A stretch of 64,000 bases of DNA from NCBI RefSeq assembly GCF_006228125.1, contig NZ_VDFY01000162.1, forward strand, positions 1 through 64,000. The letters run 5' to 3'. Positions 55,729 through 64,000 of this stretch are shown here, piece by piece. A program made the position numbers and the translations under genes. The DNA is from Micromonospora orduensis (GTDB taxonomy: Bacteria > Actinomycetota > Actinomycetes > Mycobacteriales > Micromonosporaceae). The notes below the pieces were generated by a model. That model saw only the letters and a program-made list of their open reading frames with translations. It had not been told where the DNA came from and made no database searches. The first letter of the stretch is position 1; each line of letters opens with the position of its first letter.

Positions 55729-57051
55729 GTGGAGAACCAGCGTTCCGCGGTCGCGCCCTCCATTCCCCTCGTGCGGGACCGCCTGCGGACCGAGGTCACG
55801 GATGCCGCCGCGCGCCTGGCCGAGCTGCTGTCGACGTTGCCCGCTCCCGCCGACCGCGACCCGTACCAGCGGAGCCGGGCCGCCGCCGCACACGGACGTG
55901 CCCGGGCCGCGCGGCGTCGACTCCTGGGCGCGCAGGCGCACCAGCTCGGTCGGGAGATCGTCGGGCAGGGCCGGCATCGACGGTCGCTTACCGACATGTC
56001 GTACCGGCTGGCCGACATCGTTCCCGGCCTGACCCCGAGCCGGGCGGAGATGCGGCGGGAGCGGGGCCTGCGGCAGGCCGCCAAGGAGGGTCTCGAGATC
56101 GACCAGGGCATCGCGTACGCCGCGCTGCTCAGGTCCTCCGCCGGCGGCGCCCTCCTGCGCTCACAGCGGCTGCCCACGGACGAAGCCCGTGCGCGGCTGC
56201 CCGAGTTCCAGCGGACCGGCGTGGTCGAGATGCCCGTGGTGTCGCTGCGCCGCACGGACGGGGTGGCCGAGATAACCGTCGCCAACCAGCGCTACCTCAA
56301 CGCGGAGGACGAGGCCCTCGGGCAGCAGCTGGAGATCGCCGTGGACCTGGCTCTGCTGGATCCGGGCGTCCGCGTCGGCGTCGTGCGGGGCGCGGTCATG
56401 CGGCACCCGAGGTACGCCGGTCGTCGGGTCTTCAGCTCGGGCATCAACCTGACACTCCTGTGCACCGGACAGATCCCCTTTCTGGGCTTCGTCATGCAGC
56501 GCGAGATCGGCTACCTGAGCAAGATCCAACGAGGTCTGTGGGATCCCCGGCAGCAGGCGGACCCGGCGGCTCGGGGCGGCAAGCCGTGGATCGCGGTCGT
56601 CGACGGGTTCGCCATCGGCGGTGGCATGCAGCTGATGCTGACGTTCGACTACGTGATCAGCCCGGACACCGCCTACTTCACGCTGCCGGCGGCGCGCGAG
56701 GGCATCGTGCCCGGCGCGGCCAACCTCCGGCTCAGCCGCATCCTCGGCCCCAGGCTGGCCCGGCAGGTGCTCCTGGGTGGTCGACGGATCGAGGCCCGCG
56801 ATCCGGTAGCGGCCCTGCTCTGCGACGCCGTCGTGGCGGAGGACGCGGTCGAGGACGCGATCGACCAGGCGGTGCGCGCCATGGACAACCCGGCCGTCCT
56901 CGCCAATCGGCACATGATCACCGCCTTCGAGGAGCCCGATGATCACTTCCGCGGCTACCTCGCCGAGTTCGCCGAGGTCCAGGTACAGCGGTTGTACAGC
57001 CAGGACGTCCTGCACCGGTTGGAGCAGCAGTGGATGCAACGGCAACACTGA
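55729..57051 (+). CDS. dpgC: DpgC-like cofactor-free dioxygenase (enoyl-CoA hydratase superfamily)
   Basis: 440 residues, the length of DpgC of glycopeptide pathways, with the same two-part layout: an alpha-helical N-terminal third (about 1-150) and a crotonase-fold part with HPRYAGRRVFSSGINLTLL, REIGYLSKIQRGLWDP, KPWIAVVDGFAIGGGMQ, DYVISPDTAYFTLPAAREGI and PGAANLRLSRILGPRLARQ. DpgC converts 3,5-dihydroxyphenylacetyl-CoA and O2 to 3,5-dihydroxyphenylglyoxylate without metal or cofactor. The HpgT-like aminotransferase gene overlaps its end by 22 bp, so the pair should yield an arylglycine. The companions DpgA, DpgB and DpgD are not in this window. GTG at 55729 has GGAGG five bases before it. 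Confidence 0.9.
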   Translation: MENQRSAVAPSIPLVRDRLRTEVTDAAARLAELLSTLPAPADRDPYQRSRAAAAHGRARAARRRLLGAQAHQLGREIVGQGRHRRSLTDMSYRLADIVPGLTPSRAEMRRERGLRQAAKEGLEIDQGIAYAALLRSSAGGALLRSQRLPTDEARARLPEFQRTGVVEMPVVSLRRTDGVAEITVANQRYLNAEDEALGQQLEIAVDLALLDPGVRVGVVRGAVMRHPRYAGRRVFSSGINLTLLCTGQIPFLGFVMQREIGYLSKIQRGLWDPRQQADPAARGGKPWIAVVDGFAIGGGMQLMLTFDYVISPDTAYFTLPAAREGIVPGAANLRLSRILGPRLARQVLLGGRRIEARDPVAALLCDAVVAEDAVEDAIDQAVRAMDNPAVLANRHMITAFEEPDDHFRGYLAEFAEVQVQRLYSQDVLHRLEQQWMQRQH

Positions 57052-58343
57052 CCACCGGCGCGCACCTGCACGCCGACGACCTCCATCGCAGCGTGTCGAG
57101 CCGGCAGGTCGCCGCCATGACCATGCTCAACGAGATCGTGGCCGAGTTCCCCGACGCGATCTCGTTCGCGCCGGGCGCCCCCTACGAGCCGTTCTTCGCG
57201 GACATCGCGGTCGGTCCGCTGCTGGACACCTACGTCGAGGCCCGCAGGGCCGCCGGCCTCAGCGAGGAGGCGGTACGCCGACAGCTGTTCCAGTACGGCC
57301 CGAGCAAGGGGATCATCAACGATCTGGTTGCCGCCGCGCTGCGGGCCGACGAGGGCATCGACGTCCCGCCTGACGCGATCGTCATGACGGTCGGCTGCCA
57401 GGAGGCGCTGTTCCTCACCCTGCGCGTCCTGCATCCGCCGGGCGCCAGTCTGGCGGTCACCGATCCGTCGTACGTCGGCGTGGTCGCGGCGGCCGACGCC
57501 CTCGACATAGCGGTCCACCCGGTGCCCGATGACGGCTCCGGCCCGGACCTGGCGGCCCTGCGGGCGACGTGGGAGCGGGAGAGGGCGGCGGGGCGTCGCC
57601 TCCGCGCGCTGTACGTCTCCCCCGATTTCGCCAACCCGTCGGGAATCCGGCTTCCGCTCGCCGCCCGACAGCGCCTGCTGGAGACGGCCTCGGCGCTCGA
57701 TCTCATCCTGATCGAGGACAACCCGTACGCGTTCACGGCCGCCTCGGACGACCGGCTGCCCAGCCTCAAGGCGCTCGACCGGACGGGGCGGGTGGTGCAC
57801 ACCGGCACCTTCGCGAAGGTCGCGGTGCCGGGTGCCCGGGTCGGTTACGTCGTGGCCGACCAGTGGGTCACGTCGCGTTCCGGCCCGCCGACGCGACTCG
57901 CCACCATGATCGCCGCCGCCAAGAACGCGGTCACCCTGAACACGTCCCCGCTGGCCCAGGCCCTGATCGGCGGGCTCCTCCTCCAGCACGAGGGCTCCAT
58001 CGCCGCGCTCGGGCGACGTAAGGCGGCGCACCTGCGCGGCAACCGGGCCGTCCTGCTCGAACGGCTCGTCCACCACTTCGGCGAGCCCGGTCAGCCGGGC
58101 CCCGGGGTTCGCTGGTGGGCGCCCGAGGGCGGCTACTTCGTCCAGGTCGAGCTTCCGGTCGAGGCCGACGACGCGCTGCTGCGGCACTCCGCCCAGACGT
58201 TCGGCGTGCTCTGGACGCCGATGCGCGGCTTCCACCTCGACGGCGGAGGCGAGCGCCGGATCCGGTTGTCGTGTTCCTCGCTGGAGCACGAGGAGATCGT
58301 CGAGGGCACCGCCCGGCTCGCCGACTTTGTCAACGCGTTGTAG
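57030..58343 (+). CDS. hpgT: HpgT-like arylglycine aminotransferase
   Basis: 437 residues of fold type I aminotransferase, close to HpgT of vancomycin-type clusters: SFAPGAPYEPFF, LFQYGPSKGIINDLVA, VGCQEALFLTLRVL, DPSYVGV, YVSPDFANPSGI, IEDNPYAF, GTFAKVAVPGARVGYVV (PLP lysine), NTSPLAQALIGG, PEGGYFVQV and GVLWTPMRGFH. HpgT transaminates (di)hydroxyphenylglyoxylate to the L-arylglycine, often with tyrosine as donor. GTG at 57030 has GGAG five bases upstream and lies inside the end of the dpgC-like gene, so the two are coupled. Together they indicate that 3,5-dihydroxyphenylglycine or a close analogue is a building block. Confidence 0.9.
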   Translation: MDATATLTTGAHLHADDLHRSVSSRQVAAMTMLNEIVAEFPDAISFAPGAPYEPFFADIAVGPLLDTYVEARRAAGLSEEAVRRQLFQYGPSKGIINDLVAAALRADEGIDVPPDAIVMTVGCQEALFLTLRVLHPPGASLAVTDPSYVGVVAAADALDIAVHPVPDDGSGPDLAALRATWERERAAGRRLRALYVSPDFANPSGIRLPLAARQRLLETASALDLILIEDNPYAFTAASDDRLPSLKALDRTGRVVHTGTFAKVAVPGARVGYVVADQWVTSRSGPPTRLATMIAAAKNAVTLNTSPLAQALIGGLLLQHEGSIAALGRRKAAHLRGNRAVLLERLVHHFGEPGQPGPGVRWWAPEGGYFVQVELPVEADDALLRHSAQTFGVLWTPMRGFHLDGGGERRIRLSCSSLEHEEIVEGTARLADFVNAL

Positions 58344-58361
58344 CGAACCCACCGTACGGAC

Positions 58362-58378
58362 CCGGCGGCGCCCGCCGG
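58362..58378. other. Small GC hairpin between hpgT and the NRPS gene
   Basis: CCGGCGG-CGC-CCGCCGG gives a 7-bp stem with a 3-base loop in the 72-base gap between two plus-strand genes. It could lower read-through. Given the base composition it may be chance. Confidence 0.25.
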
Positions 58379-58415
58379 CGGCGTTGGCGACCGGTGCGCA
58401 TGCCAAGGAGGAGCA

Positions 58416-61400
58416 GTGAGCGACGACCTCTCGTCATCCAAGCGGCGGCCGACAGCCGACCAGCTCGCGTGGTACCTGGCCGAGCAGACGGCGTTCTGGG
58501 CCGGTGGCCTGCACCACAGCCGGGCGGTGCTGGTCGAGGACGACGTGGTCCCTCCCGCGGTGGCCGCCGCGTGCACGGATCTCCAGCGCCGCCACCCGAT
58601 GCTGAGGCGGCACTTCCAGGACGTCGACGGGGAGCCGCTGCTGGTTCCGGGCGACGGCTGTCCGGTGGAGTTCGCCGTCGCTGTACCTCGACCGTTGGCC
58701 ACCGCGCTGGCGGTGGCCGCGGCCGACGCGAGCCGTCCCTTCGATCTGGACGGACGACCGGCGATCAGGGTGGTCGTCTATCCGGTGGAGGGTGGCAGCA
58801 CCCTCGTGGTGCTGACCATCCACGCCGTGCTGGGCGGCCGGTCCGTGGCGTCGCGCCTGCTCGACGAGCTGGGTGAGCGCTACCGGTCCACGGTCACCGG
58901 TCCGCCCTGGCCGTCGGCCGACACGGTGGCGATCGAGCGGGACGACCGGGGCACCGCGCTCGACAGCGCCCCCGGCGCGCCGACGGTGGCAGCGCAGCCG
59001 ATCACGTGGCCCACCAGCCGCGGCCGTGGGCGCAGCGACGGTCGGTCGATCATGACGGCCTGGTCGCTGGACGAGAGCCACACCGCGCTCGCGCGACAGT
59101 TCGCCGACCGCGCGGGCGTCTCCCTGGCCACGGTCCTGCGGTGCGCCCTGCGCGTCCTGCTCCTGCGCGAGACCGGCGAGCGGGACATCCCGATCGGCTC
59201 ACCGCGGCCCGGCGGAACCGGCGACCCCGACGTCGTACCCGAGGGCATCCAGGTCCTGCACCACGTCCTCGACCCGAGCACCTCGGTCGTCGACACGGTC
59301 CGGGCCGAGCACGCCGCCGCGACGCGGCCGCTCGACCATCCCGACGTGCTGGGCGCGCTGCTGTCGCGGCCGTTGCGGTCCGAGCGGCCCGCCGGGGCCG
59401 ACGTCCAGGTCGGCTTCCGGTACGACACCGCGGACGGGCCGCGCACGAGCTGGGCCGGCATGGCGACGCGCGACATCGATCTTCCGGTGGCGCACTCACC
59501 CTACGAGCTGGAGTTCGACGTGACAGTCGACGGCCCTCGGGTCGTCGGCGCGTGGCGCGGCGCGGTCGGGCTGTTCGACGAGCACACCCTGGAACGGATG
59601 GGACGCAGCTACACGACCCTGCTGCACGGGCTCGTGCGGTGTCCCGCCGCGCCGATCGGTGACCTGGACGTGATCCATCCGACCGACCGGGCGCGGCTTG
59701 CCGAGTGGGAGGCGCCGACCCCGGGCGTGAGCGGTACGGACACGCTCGTCCACCTGGTGGACCGGTGGATCCGCGGCACGCCCGAGCGGCCGGCGGTGGT
59801 GATGGCCGACACCGTCCACAGCTACCGGGACCTGGACGATGCGGCCAGCCGGGTGACGGCCGCGCTGCACGCCCTGCGCCTCCCGCCCGAGTCACCCGTC
59901 GGCATTCTCGTGGCCCGCCGTGTGGAGCTGCCCGCGCTCCTGCTCGGAGTCGCCCGTGCCGGCCTGGCCGCCGTACCCATGGATCCGGATCATCCCGCTG
60001 AGCGCCTGTCGTACATCGTCAGTGACAGCCGGTGCGGCGCGGTGGTCACCGACGGCGCCCTGCCTGACGATCGGGTGGCGGCCCTCGGCGCGCCTGTGGT
60101 GTCGCTGTCCGACCTGCTGGCGGCCGACCCGGCGCCGACCGACCGGGGCCCGCACCCCGACGCGCTGGCGTACGTGCTGTACACGTCCGGGTCCACCGGC
60201 CGTCCCAAGGGTGTCGCGGTGACCCACCGCGGCCTGGCCAACTGTCTGGTGGCCACCCGGGAGCTGCTGGGATTCCGGCCGGACCAGTCGCTGCTCGCCG
60301 TCACCACGATCTCCTTCGACATCGCGATGCTGGAGACCTTCCTCGCGCTGGTCAGCGGCGGACGGACGATCCTGGCGACCAGCGCCCAGGCGCGCAACGG
60401 TGTGGAGTTGCAGGCCGCCCTGCGCCGGTACCGGCCCGATGTCATGCAGGCCACGCCGATGACCTGGCGCATCCTGTTCGCGACGGGCTGGCCCGGGGAC
60501 CCCCAGCTGATCGTGTCGTGCGGTGGCGACGTCGTCCCGCCCGAACTGGCCAGCCGCCTGGTCGCGTGCACGAAGGAGTTCTGGCACACCTACGGGCCCA
60601 CGGAGGCCTCGATGTACGCGGTGTGTGAACGACTGCCACGCGGGCCGCAGACGTCGATCGTGCCGGTCGGCCGTCCGCTGCCCGGCGTATGGCTGCGGAT
60701 CCTCGACGACGCGGGCTCACCCGTGCCGCCGGGTGTCATTGGCGAGCTGTACATCGGTGGTGTCGGTGTGGCGCGAGGTTACGTCGGCGCGCCCGGGCAG
60801 ACCGCTGAACGTTTCGTGCCCGACCCGACCAGCCCGGGCCGCCGGCTCTACCGCACGGGTGACCTGGCACGGTGGCGCGCCGACGGCCGGTTGGAACTCC
60901 GGGGACGCAACGATCGTCAGGTCAAGATCCGCGGCCACCGGATCGAACCGGACGAGATCGAGAGCGTCCTCAACGGCCACCCGGACATCGCGGTCGCCGC
61001 GATCGTGGTGGCCGGCAAGGACCGCGAGAGCAGGAGCATCGTGGCGTTCCTCCAGCCACGACAGGCAGGCGCCGGTCAGGACCTGGTGACCCGGGTCGCG
61101 GCGCACGCCCGCGAGGTGTTGCCGGCGTACATGGTGCCGGCCTCGTACGCGCTGCTTCGCGCGATGCCCCTGACCGCCACCGGCAAGATCGATCGGGTCG
61201 CGCTGGCCCGGATCAGGCCCCCGCGACAGAACGGCGCCGAGGACGACCCACAGACCCGCTGGGTGTACGACGCATGGCGTACCGTCGCCGGCACCGAGCG
61301 CCCCGACGAGGCGCAGCTCGCCGGAGACCTGCGGCTCGCCTGGAAACTGCGCACCCACGTACGGCGCGAGCTGGGCGTCCAGCTTCGCCTGGACGACATC

Positions 61401-61934
61401 GTGACGGCGTCGACCGCCGCCGGTCAGGCACAGCGGATCCGACAGGACCAGCTCGCCGCGGGCGGCCCGCCCCTGCGCTGGTCCGGCCGTACCGATCGGA
61501 CGCCGCTGGTGCTCCTCCAAGGGGATGCCACCTGGCCGGCGCAGGCGGTGGCGGAGTTCGAGCGCTGGTTCCGGGTGGCGATCCTCGACGTCTCCGACGG
61601 GCACGGCCGGGACGTGCCGGCGCGGCTGGCCACGCTCGACGCCCCCGGCGGCGCGGTGCTGGTGGCCCGCGGTGACCTGGTGACAGGCGCGGCCGAGTTC
61701 GCCCACGACCTGCGCGAGCGCATCGGCGTCGGGCCGAAGGTGCTGGCGGTCGAACCACCCGCGCCCGGACATGGGCAAAAGCGCGCTCCACAGTGGGTGG
61801 CGAGCCGCGACCACCAACTCCTGCGCGCGTGGCGGGCGACGGCAGAGGACGCCGACCTCGTACTGCTCGCGGTGGATGACGACGCGGCGGTCGACTGGCC
61901 GCTGCTGGCGTCCGTCGTCGCCGCGATGGGCTGA
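58416..61934 (+). CDS. NRPS protein C(atypical)-A-PCP-like(no Ser)-degenerate hydrolase
   Basis: 1172 residues. The condensation-like domain (about 15-400) has IHAVLGG instead of HHxxxDG, keeping the catalytic second His but losing the Asp. The A domain (about 445-930) is intact: LYTSGSTGRPKG near 585, FDIAMLE, YGPTEAS, YRTGDLA, GRNDRQVKIRGHRIE, TGKIDR near 923. Its selectivity positions by eye are D-I-L-Q-S-G-T-M-Y-K, unassigned. A carrier-shaped segment follows (about 945-1015), but where LGGDSLLAWKL is expected it reads LAGDLRLAWKL, so the phosphopantetheine Ser is lost. The last 150 residues resemble a thioesterase without a nucleophile elbow. It may activate an amino acid and load another protein's PCP. 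The GTG start has AAGGAGG four bases before it. Located after hpgT, an arylglycine substrate is possible. Confidence 0.88.
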   Translation: MSDDLSSSKRRPTADQLAWYLAEQTAFWAGGLHHSRAVLVEDDVVPPAVAAACTDLQRRHPMLRRHFQDVDGEPLLVPGDGCPVEFAVAVPRPLATALAVAAADASRPFDLDGRPAIRVVVYPVEGGSTLVVLTIHAVLGGRSVASRLLDELGERYRSTVTGPPWPSADTVAIERDDRGTALDSAPGAPTVAAQPITWPTSRGRGRSDGRSIMTAWSLDESHTALARQFADRAGVSLATVLRCALRVLLLRETGERDIPIGSPRPGGTGDPDVVPEGIQVLHHVLDPSTSVVDTVRAEHAAATRPLDHPDVLGALLSRPLRSERPAGADVQVGFRYDTADGPRTSWAGMATRDIDLPVAHSPYELEFDVTVDGPRVVGAWRGAVGLFDEHTLERMGRSYTTLLHGLVRCPAAPIGDLDVIHPTDRARLAEWEAPTPGVSGTDTLVHLVDRWIRGTPERPAVVMADTVHSYRDLDDAASRVTAALHALRLPPESPVGILVARRVELPALLLGVARAGLAAVPMDPDHPAERLSYIVSDSRCGAVVTDGALPDDRVAALGAPVVSLSDLLAADPAPTDRGPHPDALAYVLYTSGSTGRPKGVAVTHRGLANCLVATRELLGFRPDQSLLAVTTISFDIAMLETFLALVSGGRTILATSAQARNGVELQAALRRYRPDVMQATPMTWRILFATGWPGDPQLIVSCGGDVVPPELASRLVACTKEFWHTYGPTEASMYAVCERLPRGPQTSIVPVGRPLPGVWLRILDDAGSPVPPGVIGELYIGGVGVARGYVGAPGQTAERFVPDPTSPGRRLYRTGDLARWRADGRLELRGRNDRQVKIRGHRIEPDEIESVLNGHPDIAVAAIVVAGKDRESRSIVAFLQPRQAGAGQDLVTRVAAHAREVLPAYMVPASYALLRAMPLTATGKIDRVALARIRPPRQNGAEDDPQTRWVYDAWRTVAGTERPDEAQLAGDLRLAWKLRTHVRRELGVQLRLDDIVTASTAAGQAQRIRQDQLAAGGPPLRWSGRTDRTPLVLLQGDATWPAQAVAEFERWFRVAILDVSDGHGRDVPARLATLDAPGGAVLVARGDLVTGAAEFAHDLRERIGVGPKVLAVEPPAPGHGQKRAPQWVASRDHQLLRAWRATAEDADLVLLAVDDDAAVDWPLLASVVAAMG

Positions 61935-62101
61935 CCTCCGGCGGTTCGGACGGCGCCGGCCGACCGCCGCGCCGCCGCGCGGGCGGGCGGCCGGGGCACG
62001 GCAACGGTGAAGTGGTTGAGCGTCGCGCGACGGGGCGACGGTGGTACTCGTGGAAACGACCAGTCGTCCGCGCAGAGGACGGTCAAGGCGGGAGATCTGA
62101 C

Positions 62102-63301
62102 GTGTCATTGGTTTTCGACTACGGCGCCGACCGGGACGGCAAGACGCCGTTCACTCCGCCGTCCCAGTACGAGGAACTCCGCAACAAGTGCCCCGTGAGC
62201 CAGATCTCCATGTGGGACGGCAGCAAGGCCTGGTTCGTCACCCGGCAGAAGGACGTCCGGGCCGTCTTCGCCAGTGAGGCGATGAGCGCCGACAGCCGTA
62301 CGCCCGGCTTCCCGCTGGTGTCCCCCGGCTCGGAGAGCCTGGTCGAGGACAACCCCACGTTCGCCCGGATGGACGCTCCCGAGCATCCCCGGCAGCGCGC
62401 CATGGTCAACGCCGAGTTCACCCACAAGCGGGCGAACGAGCTACGACCGCAGATCCAGCAGATCGTCGACGATCTGCTGGACCAGATGATGGCGAAGCCC
62501 GGGCCGGCCGATCTGGTCACGGAGTTCGCCGTGCAGGTGCCGGCGCGGGTGATCTGCCTGATCCTCGGTATCCCGCACGAGTACCGCGACTACTTCCAGA
62601 GTCTCACCCACACCATCTGCGACCACTACTCGGGTGAGGAGGCGATCAGGGACGCGAACGAGAAGCTGACCCGGTTCCTCGCCGACGTGATCGAGCGCAA
62701 GGACCGGGAGCCCGCTGACGACCTGCTGAGCCGCCTCGTGGTGGAACGCGAGCGTACCGGCGAACTTCGCAGGATCGACATCATCTCGATGGCCCGGGTG
62801 ATGCTCACCGCCGGGTTCGAGACGAGCGGCAGCGCGATCGCGCTCGGCATGGCCGCGCTGTTCCTGCACCCCTCGGAGATGGCGGCGCTGCGCGAGGACC
62901 CGAGCCTGATGCCGGGCGCGGTCGACGAGCTGCTGCGCTTCACGACTATCAACCACACAGGCATACCGCGGGCCGCCCTCGCCGACACCGAGATCGGCGG
63001 GCAGCAGATCAAGGCCGGCGACGGCGTGTTGGCGTACCTGCCCTCGGCGAACTTCGACCCCGAGTTCTTCGACGATCCCGAAACGCTGAACGTACGCAGG
63101 AAGAACCGCGGCCACGTGGCGTTCGGGTACGGGCCGCACCGGTGCCTCGGGCAGCACATCGCGCGGGTCGAGCTGGAAGTGGCCTTCGAGACGCTGCTGC
63201 GCAGGATGCCGAACCTGCGACCCGCCGTCGATCCCCAGGAGATCCGCTTCCGGCGGCCGACGTCCTCCTTCGGCGTGTACGAGCTTCCCGTGAGCTGGTA
63301 G
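62102..63301 (+). CDS. Cytochrome P450
   Basis: 399 residues, typical soluble actinomycete P450 (CYP105/107-like): MDAPEHPRQRAMVNAEFT, I-helix LTAGFETSGSAIALG (Glu-Thr followed by Ser), DELLRFTTINHTGIPRAALAD (the ExxR equivalent is ELLR), and heme loop FGYGPHRCLGQH with Cys348. GTG at 62102 has GGGAG seven bases upstream and begins the homology; the frame extends upstream without similarity. A gap of 167 bases separates it from the NRPS gene before it, and 44 bases from the flavin oxygenase after it. It probably hydroxylates or cross-links an amino acid or the peptide; such P450s often act on PCP-bound residues. Confidence 0.94.
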   Translation: MSLVFDYGADRDGKTPFTPPSQYEELRNKCPVSQISMWDGSKAWFVTRQKDVRAVFASEAMSADSRTPGFPLVSPGSESLVEDNPTFARMDAPEHPRQRAMVNAEFTHKRANELRPQIQQIVDDLLDQMMAKPGPADLVTEFAVQVPARVICLILGIPHEYRDYFQSLTHTICDHYSGEEAIRDANEKLTRFLADVIERKDREPADDLLSRLVVERERTGELRRIDIISMARVMLTAGFETSGSAIALGMAALFLHPSEMAALREDPSLMPGAVDELLRFTTINHTGIPRAALADTEIGGQQIKAGDGVLAYLPSANFDPEFFDDPETLNVRRKNRGHVAFGYGPHRCLGQHIARVELEVAFETLLRRMPNLRPAVDPQEIRFRRPTSSFGVYELPVSW

Positions 63302-63345
63302 TCACCCCGTCAGCGCGATCGTCAGCAGCCGGAGATGGATGGTCA

Positions 63346-64000
63346 ATGACCGCGAACACGGACACCGCAGAACTCGACCTTCCCGCCCCGCCCGAACCCG
63401 GCCTCACCGCGGACCAGGTGGTGGCGAGAGCGGAGGCGATGATCCCCGAGCTCATCGAACGCCAGGCCGAGGCGGAGGAACGCGGCTTCTACGCCGAGGA
63501 CATCCACGAACGCTTCGCGCGCAACGGCTTCTACCGGATCCTGGTGCCCCGCCGCTACGGCGGGTACGAGTTCGGGATCGAGACGTTCCTGCGGGTGTCC
63601 ATGACCCTGGTGCGCGGCTGCTCGTCGACCGGCTGGATGTACAGCCTCGGGGCCGCGCACGCGCTGATGGCCGCCACGTTGTTCGACGAGCGGGCGCAGG
63701 CGGAGATCTTCGGTGGCGGCGACTTCATCTGTCCCAGCACCTCCGTCCCCAGCGGGTCCGCGGTACCCGCTGAGGGCGGGGGCTGGACGGTCGACGGCAC
63801 CTGGTCGTACTCCTCCGGCGCGCCCTACGCCACCCACTTCATGGGCCATGCGCTGATGCCGGCGCGGGAGGGGCACCCGCCGGCGCCGCTGCTGTTCGTC
63901 GCGCCGCGCAGCCAGTGGGTGCGGCTGGACGACTGGGGCCAGCAACTGGGCCTGCGGGGCAGCGGCTCGCACAGCATCAGGATGGAGAACGGGCACATCC
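63346..64000 (+). CDS. Acyl-CoA-dehydrogenase-like flavin monooxygenase (group D type), 3' end outside window
   Basis: 218 residues are visible and the frame is open at the right edge. It shows the acyl-CoA dehydrogenase fold as used in two-component flavin hydroxylases of the HsaA/HpaH kind: RNGFYRILVPRRYGGYEF, RGCSSTGWMYSLGAAHALMA, PSTSVPSGSAVPAEGGGWTVDGTWSYSSGAPYATHF and GLRGSGSHSIRMEN. Such enzymes use reduced FMN or FAD from a separate reductase to hydroxylate aromatic or carrier-bound substrates. ATG at 63346 starts the homology. It follows the P450 gene by 44 bases on the same strand. The partner reductase is not in this window. An acyl-CoA or prolyl-PCP dehydrogenase is the alternative. 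Confidence 0.85.
   Translation, partial: MTANTDTAELDLPAPPEPGLTADQVVARAEAMIPELIERQAEAEERGFYAEDIHERFARNGFYRILVPRRYGGYEFGIETFLRVSMTLVRGCSSTGWMYSLGAAHALMAATLFDERAQAEIFGGGDFICPSTSVPSGSAVPAEGGGWTVDGTWSYSSGAPYATHFMGHALMPAREGHPPAPLLFVAPRSQWVRLDDWGQQLGLRGSGSHSIRMENGHI

Noticed and set aside
55729-58343. Glycopeptide antibiotic cluster because of DpgC and HpgT
   Set aside because: No heptapeptide NRPS, X-domain, set of cross-linking P450s or van genes. Only the amino acid supply resembles that pathway.
1-64000. tRNA genes, insertion sequences, CRISPR arrays, attachment sites, replication origin
   Set aside because: None seen on either strand by reading. No transposase or integrase motifs and no regularly spaced repeats.

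Overview
The window is a very GC-rich (roughly 70 percent or more), densely packed piece of an actinomycete genome. GTG and TTG starts are common, many genes overlap by 4 bp (ATGA or GTGA), and the regulators are of actinomycete type. A Micromonospora-like host would fit but cannot be proven from this sequence. Essentially all 64 kb belongs to one large hybrid polyketide / nonribosomal peptide gene cluster. Both ends are cut inside cluster genes: a PKS on the left and a flavin oxygenase on the right.

Layout. (1) 1-7618, minus strand: a loading PKS (acyl-AMP ligase-ACP-KS-AT-ACP, continuing off the edge), an MFS exporter and a MupA-type luciferase-like monooxygenase. (2) 7959-23184, plus strand, one overlapping operon: ACP-C-A-ACP, KS-AT-KR-DH-ACP, a lantibiotic-dehydratase (LanB)-like protein, an 'A-domain tail + PCP' mini-protein, a C-A protein lacking exactly that tail, and a thioesterase-like hydrolase with a Cys nucleophile. 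(3) 23185-25560: about 2.4 kb with no convincing gene. (4) 25561-36466, mixed strands: branched-chain aminotransferase, histidine kinase/response regulator pair, CalE7-like hotdog thioesterase, P450, SARP regulator, DUF1702 protein, MaoC hydratase, a solute-binding-like protein without signal peptide, and an alpha/beta hydrolase. (5) 36546-55469, minus strand, a long collinear block: threonine-synthase-like enzyme, SbnB and SbnA (2,3-diaminopropionate), MbtH, Cys-hydrolase-PCP, a proline-type A domain, an FAD enzyme, a type II thioesterase, free-standing C, A and PCP proteins, PCP-C-A(degenerate)-PCP, a class III aminotransferase and a GMC oxidoreductase. (6) 55729-64000, plus strand: DpgC-like dioxygenase, HpgT-like aminotransferase, a C-A-PCP-like protein with lost catalytic residues, P450, and a flavin oxygenase.

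How it may work together (inference): an acyl starter is loaded and extended by the PKS modules. Amino acids are added by unusually fragmented NRPS machinery in which several A domains are split, truncated or degenerate, so loading in trans by free-standing A domains plus MbtH is likely. Precursor genes point to 2,3-diaminopropionate (SbnA/SbnB) and an arylglycine of the dihydroxyphenylglycine type (DpgC/HpgT). Selectivity residues suggest glycine for one A domain and proline or a related cyclic amino acid for another. Two P450s, a luciferase-like monooxygenase, a group D-type flavin oxygenase, a GMC oxidoreductase and an FAD enzyme supply oxidative tailoring.

The most unusual points are the split adenylation domain encoded in permuted gene order (19197-22372), the LanB-like protein embedded in the assembly-line operon (16836-19196), the A domain that has lost its whole C-terminal subdomain (48871-52134), and two related alpha/beta hydrolases with Cys in place of Ser. 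I do not recognise the final product.
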